From Spirosoma fluviale (GTDB lineage Bacteria > Bacteroidota > Bacteroidia > Cytophagales > Spirosomataceae): a stretch of DNA of 6,627 nt. Made by a program: the position numbers and the translations under genes. The stretch lies in NCBI GenBank assembly GCA_945906915.1, contig CAMDSI010000121.1, positions 1 through 6,627 on the forward strand, written 5' to 3'. Position 1 is the first letter of the stretch. Each line of letters opens with the position of its first letter. Of the stretch, positions 1 to 5,293 are shown in pieces. The notes below the pieces were generated by a model, which did no database searches, was not told the DNA's origin, and worked only from the letters and a program-made list of their open reading frames with translations.

Positions 1-546
1 TACGTGTTTCTCTGCAGAGGTAATAAACAGGGGAGGTAGCTCATCCCACATATCTAAAAGAAAGTTTTTATAAACTTCGACGCTCTCATTCACCTGCTTT
101 TGGGATATTTTATCAGCCTTCGTAAACACAATATAGAATGGAATTTCATCTTCCACCATTCGGCTAATAAATTCAATATCCACTGCCTGTGGCTTCAAAC
201 GTATATCCAACAGGACAAATAAACAAGTTAAATTCTCCCGGTGGATCAAATAATCGAAGATCATCTTTTCGAATTCCTTCCTTTTTTCCTTACTGACTTT
301 GGCAAAACCATAACCTGGCAAATCCACTAGATACCATTTCTCATCGATGATGAAATGATTAATCAACTGCGTTTTACCTGGTGTTTGTGATGTTTTCGCT
401 AAACCTTTGTGAAATGTCAATGAATTAATCAACGATGATTTTCCCACATTAGAACGGCCAATGAAGGCGAATTCCGGGTATCGTGCTGGAGGACAATTCT
501 TGAAGTCAGTATTACTTGTAACGAATTTAGCGTTAATCTGAGCCAT
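1..546 (-). CDS. engB: Ribosome biogenesis GTPase EngB/YsxC (3' end cut by window)
   Basis: This is a TrmE-Era-EngA-EngB-Septin (TRAFAC) family GTPase. Family knowledge: it is a cytoplasmic, usually essential factor for late assembly of the large ribosomal subunit. The 182 codons visible on the minus strand contain the G motifs in order: P-loop GRSNVGKSS (residues 30-38), G2 region TPGKTQ (55-60, switch Thr55), G3 DLPGYG (75-80), G4 TKAD (142-145) and G5 SAE (177-179). The frame is open to position 1, so only the last roughly 15-30 residues are missing compared with the usual length of about 195-210. The ATG at 546 gives a typical short N-terminus, and a promoter-like -7 element lies 21 bases upstream. 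The gene diverges from hemE, with the repeat-flanked S23 cassette between them. No defects are seen in the visible part. Confidence 0.95.
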   Translation of the reverse strand, partial: MAQINAKFVTSNTDFKNCPPARYPEFAFIGRSNVGKSSLINSLTFHKGLAKTSQTPGKTQLINHFIIDEKWYLVDLPGYGFAKVSKEKRKEFEKMIFDYLIHRENLTCLFVLLDIRLKPQAVDIEFISRMVEDEIPFYIVFTKADKISQKQVNESVEVYKNFLLDMWDELPPLFITSAEKHV

Positions 547-567
547 GGGGCGGGTGATGTTGAGGGA

Positions 568-575
568 CAAAGGTA
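568..575 (-). promoter_or_regulatory. Bacteroidota-type -7 element for engB
   Basis: On the minus strand these bases read TACCTTTG, a perfect match to the Bacteroidota sigma factor -7 consensus TAnnTTTG. It lies 21 bases before the engB ATG, which implies a leader of roughly 15 nt. No TTG is found at the expected -33 spacing, because that position is occupied by the first heptamers of the repeat array. Cassette insertion may therefore have replaced the original -33 region. This is inferred from motif match and spacing only. Confidence 0.45.
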
Positions 576-583
576 AGGAAAAG

Positions 584-667
584 TAATCAGTAGTCAGTAG
601 ACAGTAGTCAGTAGACAGTAGTCAGTAGACAGTAGTCAGTATCCAGTAGTCAGTATCCAGTAGATAG
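584..667. repeat. Left heptamer tandem array (12 units)
   Basis: Twelve contiguous 7-bp units occupy these 84 bases with no spacers. The core unit is TAGTCAG. From the second unit on it mostly alternates with TAGACAG (three times) and then TATCCAG (twice), giving a 14-bp higher-order period. The outermost units, TAATCAG (584-590) and TAGATAG (661-667), are the most diverged. TAG in most units puts stop codons in all frames of the plus strand, so the array is non-coding. The segment 598-639 matches the reverse complement of 1106-1147 at 41 of 42 positions. Confidence 0.97.
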
Positions 668-698
668 TGATAATTTTTCTTAATTATCAGCTTGGTTC

Positions 699-729
699 TT
701 GTTCTACTAGTAGTAAAACTATTCTTTTG
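699..729 (+). promoter_or_regulatory. Weak candidate promoter for the S23-family gene
   Basis: TTG at 699-701 is followed after 20 bases by TTCTTTTG (722-729), which matches the Bacteroidota -7 consensus TAnnTTTG at all but one defined position. Transcription would start near 735, leaving a leader of about 18 nt before the ATG at 753. It lies inside the cassette, downstream of the left array, so the gene could carry its own promoter. It rests on one imperfect motif. Confidence 0.35.
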
Positions 730-752
730 GCAAACATTATAACAATCGGGAT

Positions 753-1103
753 ATGAAGGTTTGTAAATTTGAAGAATTAATAGTTTGGCAAAAATCCATA
801 GAAATAGCCGTTCAGCTATATAAGCACTTTGATAAACATCCTGATTTTGGTTTTACGAATCAATTAAAAAGGGCATCTATTTCAATTTCGAATAATATAG
901 CTGAGGGTTTCGAACGAAATTCCAACAAGGATTTTAATCGGTTTTTATATTTTGCCAAAGGCTCATCCAGTGAGGTAAAATCAATGTTAATTTTAGGAAA
1001 TAAATTAGGTTATTTTTCTAATCCAGAAATGAAAAACTATTACAAGCAGATTGATGAAATAGGTAAAATGCTTTATCGGCTATCGATCTCCCTGCCCATG
1101 TAA
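753..1103 (+). CDS. Four-helix bundle protein, S23 / 23S rRNA intervening-sequence (IVP) family
   Basis: This 116-residue protein has the hallmarks of the S23/IVP family: an N-terminal FEELIVWQK segment (6-14), the conserved RASISISNNIAEGF block (40-53), and a third helix with RFLYFAKGSSSE (63-74) followed by a Leu/Gly-rich stretch. Predicted helices run about 5-27, 33-52, 57-86 and 90-113. There is no signal peptide or membrane segment. The molecular function of free-standing members is not established. Relatives lie inside 23S rRNA intervening sequences of some bacteria, and the Avd accessory protein of diversity-generating retroelements shares the fold. Here there is no rRNA gene and no reverse transcriptase in the window. 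The gene is about 31% GC, far below its neighbours, and is enclosed by inverted heptamer arrays, which suggests horizontal arrival. No terminator separates it from hemE, so read-through is possible. Confidence 0.9.
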   Translation: MKVCKFEELIVWQKSIEIAVQLYKHFDKHPDFGFTNQLKRASISISNNIAEGFERNSNKDFNRFLYFAKGSSSEVKSMLILGNKLGYFSNPEMKNYYKQIDEIGKMLYRLSISLPM

Positions 1104-1105
1104 CC

Positions 1106-1147
1106 CTGACTACTGACTACTGACTACTGTCTACTGACTACTGTCTA
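1106..1147. repeat. Right heptamer tandem array (6 units), inverted relative to the left array
   Basis: Six contiguous 7-bp units read CTGACTA or CTGTCTA on the plus strand, the reverse complements of the TAGTCAG and TAGACAG units of the left array. The order is three CTGACTA, then CTGTCTA, CTGACTA, CTGTCTA. The reverse complement of the whole array aligns with 598-639 with a single mismatch, including a 31-base exact stretch (598-628 against 1117-1147). It begins 2 bases after the stop codon of the S23-family gene. Confidence 0.97.
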
Positions 1148-1150
1148 CCC

Positions 1151-1181
1151 TTGCCTCAACCCGCTTTTTCCTTTACCTTTG
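1151..1181 (+). promoter_or_regulatory. Bacteroidota-type promoter of hemE
   Basis: TTG (1151-1153), a 20-base spacer and TACCTTTG (1174-1181) fit the Bacteroidota promoter pattern of TTG near -33 and TAnnTTTG near -7. Only 7 bases separate the -7 element from the hemE ATG at 1189, so the transcript would be leaderless or have a leader of a few bases. The TTG lies 3 bases beyond the right heptamer array, so the promoter is intact despite the adjacent cassette. Confidence 0.6.
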
Positions 1182-1188
1182 TACGCTT

Positions 1189-2217
1189 ATGGAAAAACTA
1201 CAAAACGATCTACTTCTTCGTGCTGCGCAGGGTCTGCCTGTGGAGCGAATCCCGGTTTGGGTGATGCGTCAGGCGGGGAGAATTTTACCTGAATATAGAG
1301 CTGTAAGGGCGAAAGCGGGATCATTTATTGGACTTGCGACGCATCCGGAGATGGCTGCGGAGGTGACGATTCAGCCGGTGACGCGTTTTGGGGTGGATGC
1401 GGCGATTATCTTTTCGGACATTTTAGTGGTGCCGGAGGCGATGGGTTTGCCCTATGTGATGGAGGAGCAGAAGGGTCCGGTTTTTCCGGAGGTAATTAGG
1501 TCGAAGGCGGATTTAGCGAAGATTCGCGATGCGAATCCGGAGGAGGATTTGAAATATGTATTGGATGCGATTAAGATCGTGAAGAAAGAGCTAGCTGGCA
1601 AGGTGCCTTTGATTGGGTTTGCCGGAGCGCCATTTACGATTTTCTGTTATATGGTAGAGGGGAAAGGGTCGAAGACTTTTTCTCAGGCCAAAAAGATGTT
1701 GTATGCAGAGCCTGAATTGGCTCATGCTTTGTTGCAAAAGATTACGGATTCGACGATTTCTTATTTGAAGGCGCAGGTAGCGGCGGGAGCTAATTTAGTC
1801 CAAATCTTCGATTCCTGGGCTGGCATTCTATCGCCGACGCAGTACTCGGTATTTTCGACGCCTTATCTACAACAGATTTGTGATGCGGTGACGGAGGTTC
1901 CGGTGACGCTTTTTGCCAAAGGGGCATTCTTCGCTCGTGAAGAAATGGCTGCATTGAATTGTGCAACGATTGGTTTGGATTGGAATATGGATATTGCAGA
2001 ATCTCGTCGCTTAGTGGGGCCTAATAAAACATTGCAAGGAAATTTAGATCCTTGTGCTTTGTATGGTGACTTTAAGACGGTAGAGGCGGAGACGAAGAAG
2101 ATGATCAATCAATTTGGGACGCAACGTTATATTGCGAACTTAGGTCATGGAGTCTATCCTGACATTGACCCGGATAAGGTACAGTGTTTTGTAGATACCG
2201 TTCAGAATTATAAATAA
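1189..2217 (+). CDS. hemE: Uroporphyrinogen decarboxylase
   Basis: HemE (EC 4.1.1.37) decarboxylates the four acetate side chains of uroporphyrinogen III to give coproporphyrinogen III in cytoplasmic haem synthesis, without a cofactor. The 342-residue product has the usual length. Visible signatures are PVWVMRQAGRILPEYR (22-37, substrate-binding arginines), FSDILVVPEAMG (75-86, with the catalytic Asp77), the second family signature GFAGAPFT (143-150) with Tyr154, FDSWAG in the middle, and LGHGVYPD (318-325) with the conserved His320. The ATG at 1189 gives an N-terminus that aligns with the family and follows a promoter almost directly; there is no Shine-Dalgarno. It points toward guaB and ends in a shared terminator. 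The 5' part is rich in G/C-ending codons, unlike the AT-rich S23 gene before it. Confidence 0.98.
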   Translation: MEKLQNDLLLRAAQGLPVERIPVWVMRQAGRILPEYRAVRAKAGSFIGLATHPEMAAEVTIQPVTRFGVDAAIIFSDILVVPEAMGLPYVMEEQKGPVFPEVIRSKADLAKIRDANPEEDLKYVLDAIKIVKKELAGKVPLIGFAGAPFTIFCYMVEGKGSKTFSQAKKMLYAEPELAHALLQKITDSTISYLKAQVAAGANLVQIFDSWAGILSPTQYSVFSTPYLQQICDAVTEVPVTLFAKGAFFAREEMAALNCATIGLDWNMDIAESRRLVGPNKTLQGNLDPCALYGDFKTVEAETKKMINQFGTQRYIANLGHGVYPDIDPDKVQCFVDTVQNYK

Positions 2218-2247
2218 AAAAAGCCCTGATCTGTCAGGGCTTTTTTT
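2216..2247. terminator. Bidirectional intrinsic terminator shared by hemE and guaB
   Basis: GCCCTGA (2223-2229) pairs perfectly with TCAGGGC (2234-2240) around a TCTG loop. The stem is flanked by seven A (2216-2222) and seven T (2241-2247), so it works as a hairpin plus U-tract on both strands. It sits between the convergent ends of hemE and guaB. The A-tract overlaps the last bases of the hemE stop codon, and the T-tract contains part of the guaB stop codon (2246-2248). Confidence 0.93.
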
Positions 2248-3715
2248 ATTTTGCCGAATAGTTAGGTGCTTCTTTCGAGATGCTCACATCGTGTGGGTGA
2301 CTTTCTTTCACACCGGCTGAAGTGATTTTCACAAACTTCGCTTGTTGCATTACTTCGATAGAGGATGCACCGCAATAGCCCATTCCTGCTTTTAGTCCGC
2401 CGACCATTTGGTATAAAATCTCCGTCACCGAACCTTTGAACGGTACGCGACCTACGATTCCTTCTGGAACTAACTTTTTGATATCGTCTTCTGCGTCTTG
2501 GAAGTAGCGGTCTTTCGATCCATCTTCCATGGCCTCTAAGGATCCCATTCCGCGGTAGGATTTGAATTTACGTCCTTCCAAAATGATCATCTCACCCGGT
2601 GCTTCGTCTGTTCCCGCTAAAAGAGAGCCGATCATGACGGTGCTTGCACCGCCAGCGATGGCTTTCGCCACATCGCCTGAATAACGAATTCCTCCATCAG
2701 CGATTACTGGGACATCGTATTTTTGTAAAGCTTTGGCCGCTTCATAAACCGCCGTTAATTGAGGCATACCCACACCTGCGATAATACGCGTGGTACAAAT
2801 ACTGCCTGGACCTACACCTACTTTCACTGCATCGGCTCCTGCTTCCGCTAAGGCGACAGCTGCTTCTCCGGTGGCGATATTACCTACGATAACATCTAAA
2901 TTAGGAAATGCTTTTTTGACTGATTTCAATGCCTCAATCACTCCTTTCGAGTGTCCGTGTGCAGTGTCAATACTGATGACGTCTACGCCGACTTGAACTA
3001 AGGCTTGAACGCGATCTAATAAATCGGGGGTCACGCCTACTGCGGCACCCACGCGAAGACGGCCTAAGAGATCTTTCGATGCCAAAGGGTGCGACTTGCG
3101 CTTCAAAATATCTTTATAAGTAATCAAACCAATTAATTTCCCATTCTTATCGATGATGGGTAATTTTTCGATTTTGTATTCTTGTAAAATGCTTTCGGCC
3201 TCTTCCATGCTGATTCCTTCTTTGGCCGTAATCAAATTATCCTTCGTCATGATCTCCTTCACGGGACGAGTGGTTTGTTTTTGGAAACGTAAATCACGGT
3301 TCGTCAAAATCCCCACTAATTTCCCCTCATTATCGATCACCGGAATGCCCCCGATCTTGAATTCCTTCATGATACGTTGCGCATCCCCTAGTGTGGAATT
3401 ATCCTTCAAAGTCACTGGGTCGATGATCATCCCTGATTCAGAACGCTTTACCTTCCGAACTTGAGCCGCTTGTTGCTCGATCGTCATATTCTTGTGAATG
3501 ATTCCAATGCCACCTTCTTGTGCTAGCGCTATGGCTAAAGCAGCTTCCGTCACCGTATCCATCGCGGCAGAAACAATCGGAATATGTAACGAAATATTAC
3601 GTGTAAGGCGAGATGAGGTACTTACTTCGCGGGGTAAAACCTCGGAATAAGCAGGAAGCAAAAGTACGTCGTCGTAGGTTAAAGCTTCGAAAAGAAATTT
3701 GTTGGAATCAAGCAT
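2246..3715 (-). CDS. guaB: Inosine-5'-monophosphate dehydrogenase
   Basis: GuaB (EC 1.1.1.205) oxidises IMP to XMP with NAD+, the committed step of guanine nucleotide synthesis in the cytoplasm. The 489 residues are full length for bacterial IMPDH. Visible features in order are YDDVLLLP (14-21), two CBS repeats forming a Bateman domain (about 95-205), DTAHGHS (250-256) in the NAD site, the signature GVGPGSICTT (300-309) with catalytic Cys307, ADGGIRYSGD (339-348), SYRGMGSLEAM (386-396) and the mobile-flap RYF (403-405), whose Arg-Tyr pair activates water. Nothing essential is missing. The gene converges on hemE and diverges from nuoA. The ATG at 3715 is preceded by an inverted repeat and, further up, by a TAATTTTG -7 element, so the leader may be structured. 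No Shine-Dalgarno is seen. Confidence 0.98.
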   Translation of the reverse strand: MLDSNKFLFEALTYDDVLLLPAYSEVLPREVSTSSRLTRNISLHIPIVSAAMDTVTEAALAIALAQEGGIGIIHKNMTIEQQAAQVRKVKRSESGMIIDPVTLKDNSTLGDAQRIMKEFKIGGIPVIDNEGKLVGILTNRDLRFQKQTTRPVKEIMTKDNLITAKEGISMEEAESILQEYKIEKLPIIDKNGKLIGLITYKDILKRKSHPLASKDLLGRLRVGAAVGVTPDLLDRVQALVQVGVDVISIDTAHGHSKGVIEALKSVKKAFPNLDVIVGNIATGEAAVALAEAGADAVKVGVGPGSICTTRIIAGVGMPQLTAVYEAAKALQKYDVPVIADGGIRYSGDVAKAIAGGASTVMIGSLLAGTDEAPGEMIILEGRKFKSYRGMGSLEAMEDGSKDRYFQDAEDDIKKLVPEGIVGRVPFKGSVTEILYQMVGGLKAGMGYCGASSIEVMQQAKFVKITSAGVKESHPHDVSISKEAPNYSAK

Positions 3716-3716
3716 A

Positions 3717-3758
3717 GCAAATAATTTGAGTAGGGTGATGTGTGTTACCCTTATTTGC
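3717..3758 (-). promoter_or_regulatory. Nested inverted repeat in the guaB 5' leader
   Basis: GCAAATAA (3717-3724) and TTATTTGC (3751-3758) are perfect 8-base inverted repeats. Inside them AGGGT (3732-3736) can pair with ACCC(T) at 3747-3751, with a 10-base loop and a one-sided bulge. On the guaB transcript the base of the stem lies 1 base from the ATG. It may be an mRNA structure controlling translation or an operator. The function is unknown, and it does not resemble a purine riboswitch. Confidence 0.45.
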
Positions 3759-3762
3759 AGGA

Positions 3763-3770
3763 CAAAATTA
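3763..3770 (-). promoter_or_regulatory. Bacteroidota-type -7 element for guaB
   Basis: The minus strand reads TAATTTTG, a full match to TAnnTTTG, 47 bases upstream of the guaB ATG. The predicted start of transcription near 3757 coincides with the outer arm of the leader inverted repeat. No TTG occurs at the expected -33 position, so the call rests on the -7 element alone. Confidence 0.45.
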
Positions 3771-3867
3771 CACGAAATTTCTGAAATATTTAAATCCTTT
3801 TCTTATTTTTTATCCCAGATTTAGATTTTTAGCTGTAAATTGCGGCTTGAATTTTTAAGCCTTTGTA

Positions 3868-4236
3868 ATGAATTATCAACCTCAGGATTTCCTTCCGATT
3901 TTTGTTCAGTTGGGTGCTGCTTTAGCATTTATAGTTGCTACTATGTTAGCGACGCACGCATTAGGTCCTAAAAGACATTCTAAAGAGAAAGATGATACCT
4001 TTGAATGTGGTATCGAATCGATCGGAGATGCCCGAACTCCTATTTCAGTTAAGTATTTTTTAGTAGCCATTCTTTTTGTGCTATTCGATATAGAAATCGT
4101 CTTCATGTATCCATGGGCGGTGAATTTTAAGGAATTGTCATGGAATGGTTTCTATGAAATGTTAGTATTCATGGGCTTGCTTCTAGTAGGCTTCCTATAC
4201 GTATTGAAAAAAGGAATTTTAAAGTGGGAGAAATAA
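3868..4236 (+). CDS. nuoA: NADH-quinone oxidoreductase subunit A
   Basis: NuoA (ND3 homologue) is a small inner-membrane subunit of respiratory complex I, at the junction of the quinone site and the proton-pumping arm. The 122 residues show three membrane helices (about 9-31, 62-81 and 96-113). The long loop carries FECGIES (45-51), containing the conserved Cys47, and GDARTPISVKYF (53-64). The second helix holds the family's acidic pair in FDIE (Asp74, Glu76). It is the first gene of the nuo cluster and diverges from guaB across 152 AT-rich bases. No convincing promoter was found for it: TAGATTTT at 3822-3829 is one base off the -7 consensus but has no -33 partner. Its stop codon overlaps the nuoB start by one base. 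Confidence 0.96.
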   Translation: MNYQPQDFLPIFVQLGAALAFIVATMLATHALGPKRHSKEKDDTFECGIESIGDARTPISVKYFLVAILFVLFDIEIVFMYPWAVNFKELSWNGFYEMLVFMGLLLVGFLYVLKKGILKWEK

Positions 4237-4784
4237 TGAGTGATTCAACAGTTCAAGTAGCTGAAGCGCCTCCAGGAGTAGAGGGAGCTGGTTTTTTTGC
4301 AACATCTTTAGATAGTTTAGTGGGGTTAGCCCGTGCTAATTCACTTTGGCCTTTACCTTTCGCCACCTCTTGCTGTGGTATTGAGTTTATGTCTACGATG
4401 GCATCCCATTATGATATTGGTCGTTTTGGTGCGGAACGTTTAAGTTTCTCTGCACGTCAAGCGGACGTTCTAATGGTGATGGGAACGATTTCTAAGAAGA
4501 TGGCGCCGGTTGTAAAACAGGTATATCTCCAAATGGCTGAGCCTCGTTGGGTATTATCCGTAGGGGCTTGTGCTTGTTCAGGCGGTATTTTTGATACCTA
4601 TTCTGTACTTCAAGGAATCGACCGTATTATCCCAGTGGACGTTTATGTGCCAGGTTGTCCGCCACGTCCGGAGCAAATTTTAGATGGCTTTATGCAGATT
4701 CAAGAATTAGCGAAAAAGGAAACAACACGCAGACGTAACGAACCAGAATACAAGGCTTTATTAGCTTCATACGGAATCGAATAA
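4236..4784 (+). CDS. nuoB: NADH-quinone oxidoreductase subunit B
   Basis: NuoB (PSST homologue) is the peripheral-arm subunit that holds iron-sulfur cluster N2, the last electron donor to quinone. The chosen ATG at 4236 shares its A with the nuoA TAA, giving 182 residues. A GTG at 4224 in the same frame would add only MGEI and overlap nuoA more. The four N2 ligands are present: adjacent Cys46-Cys47 in ATSCCGIEF (43-51), Cys112 in GACACSGG (110-117) and Cys141 in VPGCPPRPE (138-146). Cys114 is an additional cysteine two residues from a ligand; E. coli has Asn here. There is no membrane helix, as expected. GGGAG at 4226-4230 could act as a Shine-Dalgarno but is also nuoA coding sequence. Translational coupling with nuoA is likely. 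Confidence 0.96.
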   Translation: MSDSTVQVAEAPPGVEGAGFFATSLDSLVGLARANSLWPLPFATSCCGIEFMSTMASHYDIGRFGAERLSFSARQADVLMVMGTISKKMAPVVKQVYLQMAEPRWVLSVGACACSGGIFDTYSVLQGIDRIIPVDVYVPGCPPRPEQILDGFMQIQELAKKETTRRRNEPEYKALLASYGIE

Positions 4785-4786
4785 CT

Positions 4787-5284
4787 ATGAACGATAAGAT
4801 AATCGAAGCGCTTTTAGCGCAGTTTGGTGAGGAGGGTGTTTATGGAATAGGGGAGTCACATGGCATTTTGCAGGTGACCACGGAAGTAGAGAATATCGTT
4901 CCGATGATCCATTTCTTGTATGCACACCCGGTATTTAAGTTTCAATTTTTGACGGATTTGGCTGGAATTCATTTTCCGGAGGCCAAAGGTCAAGAACTAG
5001 GAGTGATCTACCACTTGCACAGTTTGGAAAACAATGTACGTCTTTGGATTAAGGCCTATGCGCCTATCGAAGCGCCTAATTTCCCTACGATCACGGACCT
5101 TTTTGCTACGGCAAACTGGATGGAGCGCGAGGCGTTTGATTTTTATGGTATCATCTTCGAAGGTCACCCTAATTTGACCCGTATACTTAATATGGACGAG
5201 ATGGATTACCACCCGATGCGTAAGGAATATCCGTTAGAGGATGCGACGCGTCACGATAAGATTGATGAATTGTTTGGACGATAA
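4787..5284 (+). CDS. nuoC: NADH-quinone oxidoreductase subunit C
   Basis: NuoC (30-kDa subunit) is a cofactor-free structural subunit of the complex I peripheral arm that packs against NuoD. The 165-residue product has the family core: DLAGIHFPE (57-65), the YHLHSL segment (75-80), WMEREAFDFYGIIFEGHP (111-128, the 30-kDa subunit signature region) and HPMRKEYPLE (142-151) near the C-terminus. It is a stand-alone NuoC, not the NuoCD fusion found in E. coli. The ATG follows the nuoB stop after 2 bases and the nuoD ATG follows 9 bases after its own stop, so it lies inside one operon. No Shine-Dalgarno is visible, so translation probably depends on coupling or on an AT-rich start region. Confidence 0.95.
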   Translation: MNDKIIEALLAQFGEEGVYGIGESHGILQVTTEVENIVPMIHFLYAHPVFKFQFLTDLAGIHFPEAKGQELGVIYHLHSLENNVRLWIKAYAPIEAPNFPTITDLFATANWMEREAFDFYGIIFEGHPNLTRILNMDEMDYHPMRKEYPLEDATRHDKIDELFGR

Positions 5285-5293
5285 TAAATAGAC

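Larger units (their letters stand above)
584..1147. mobile_element. Putative S23-gene cassette bounded by inverted heptamer arrays
   Basis: This roughly 564-bp unit consists of a heptamer array, one AT-rich four-helix-bundle gene and an inverted array of the same heptamer. It sits between the divergent housekeeping genes engB and hemE. The right array starts 2 bases after the stop codon of the gene and ends 3 bases before the TTG of the hemE promoter. The left array ends 8 bases before the engB -7 element. The gene is about 31% GC, against roughly 48-57% in sampled 60-base segments of hemE. These facts suggest acquisition as a unit. No transposase, no recombinase and no clear target-site duplication is visible, so calling it mobile is an inference. 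Confidence 0.5.

Noticed and set aside
584..667. Tandem short repeats as a possible CRISPR array
   Set aside because: The units are 7 bp and contiguous with no unique spacers, and no cas gene is nearby.
753..1103. Four-helix-bundle protein as Avd of a diversity-generating retroelement
   Set aside because: No reverse transcriptase, template repeat or variable repeat is present in the window, and the sequence fits the general S23/IVP family.
1863..2108. Open frame on the minus strand inside hemE (81 codons)
   Set aside because: It is fully antisense to a conserved part of hemE, with no recognisable protein features.
3153..3464. Open frame on the plus strand inside guaB (103 codons), and a shorter one at 2790-2996
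   Set aside because: Both are antisense to well-conserved guaB coding sequence and look like by-products of its codon use.
3716..3762. Guanine or purine riboswitch in the guaB leader
   Set aside because: The leader is too short for the three-way-junction aptamer and lacks its conserved loops; only a simple nested hairpin is seen.
3858..3865. AGCCTTTG just before nuoA as a -7 promoter element
   Set aside because: It lacks the TA of the consensus, and the ATG follows after only two bases, which would put the start site inside or past the start codon.
3906..4106. Open frame on the minus strand inside nuoA, and a similar one at 4997-5212 inside nuoC
   Set aside because: They are antisense to recognisable complex I genes and show no family signature or promoter.
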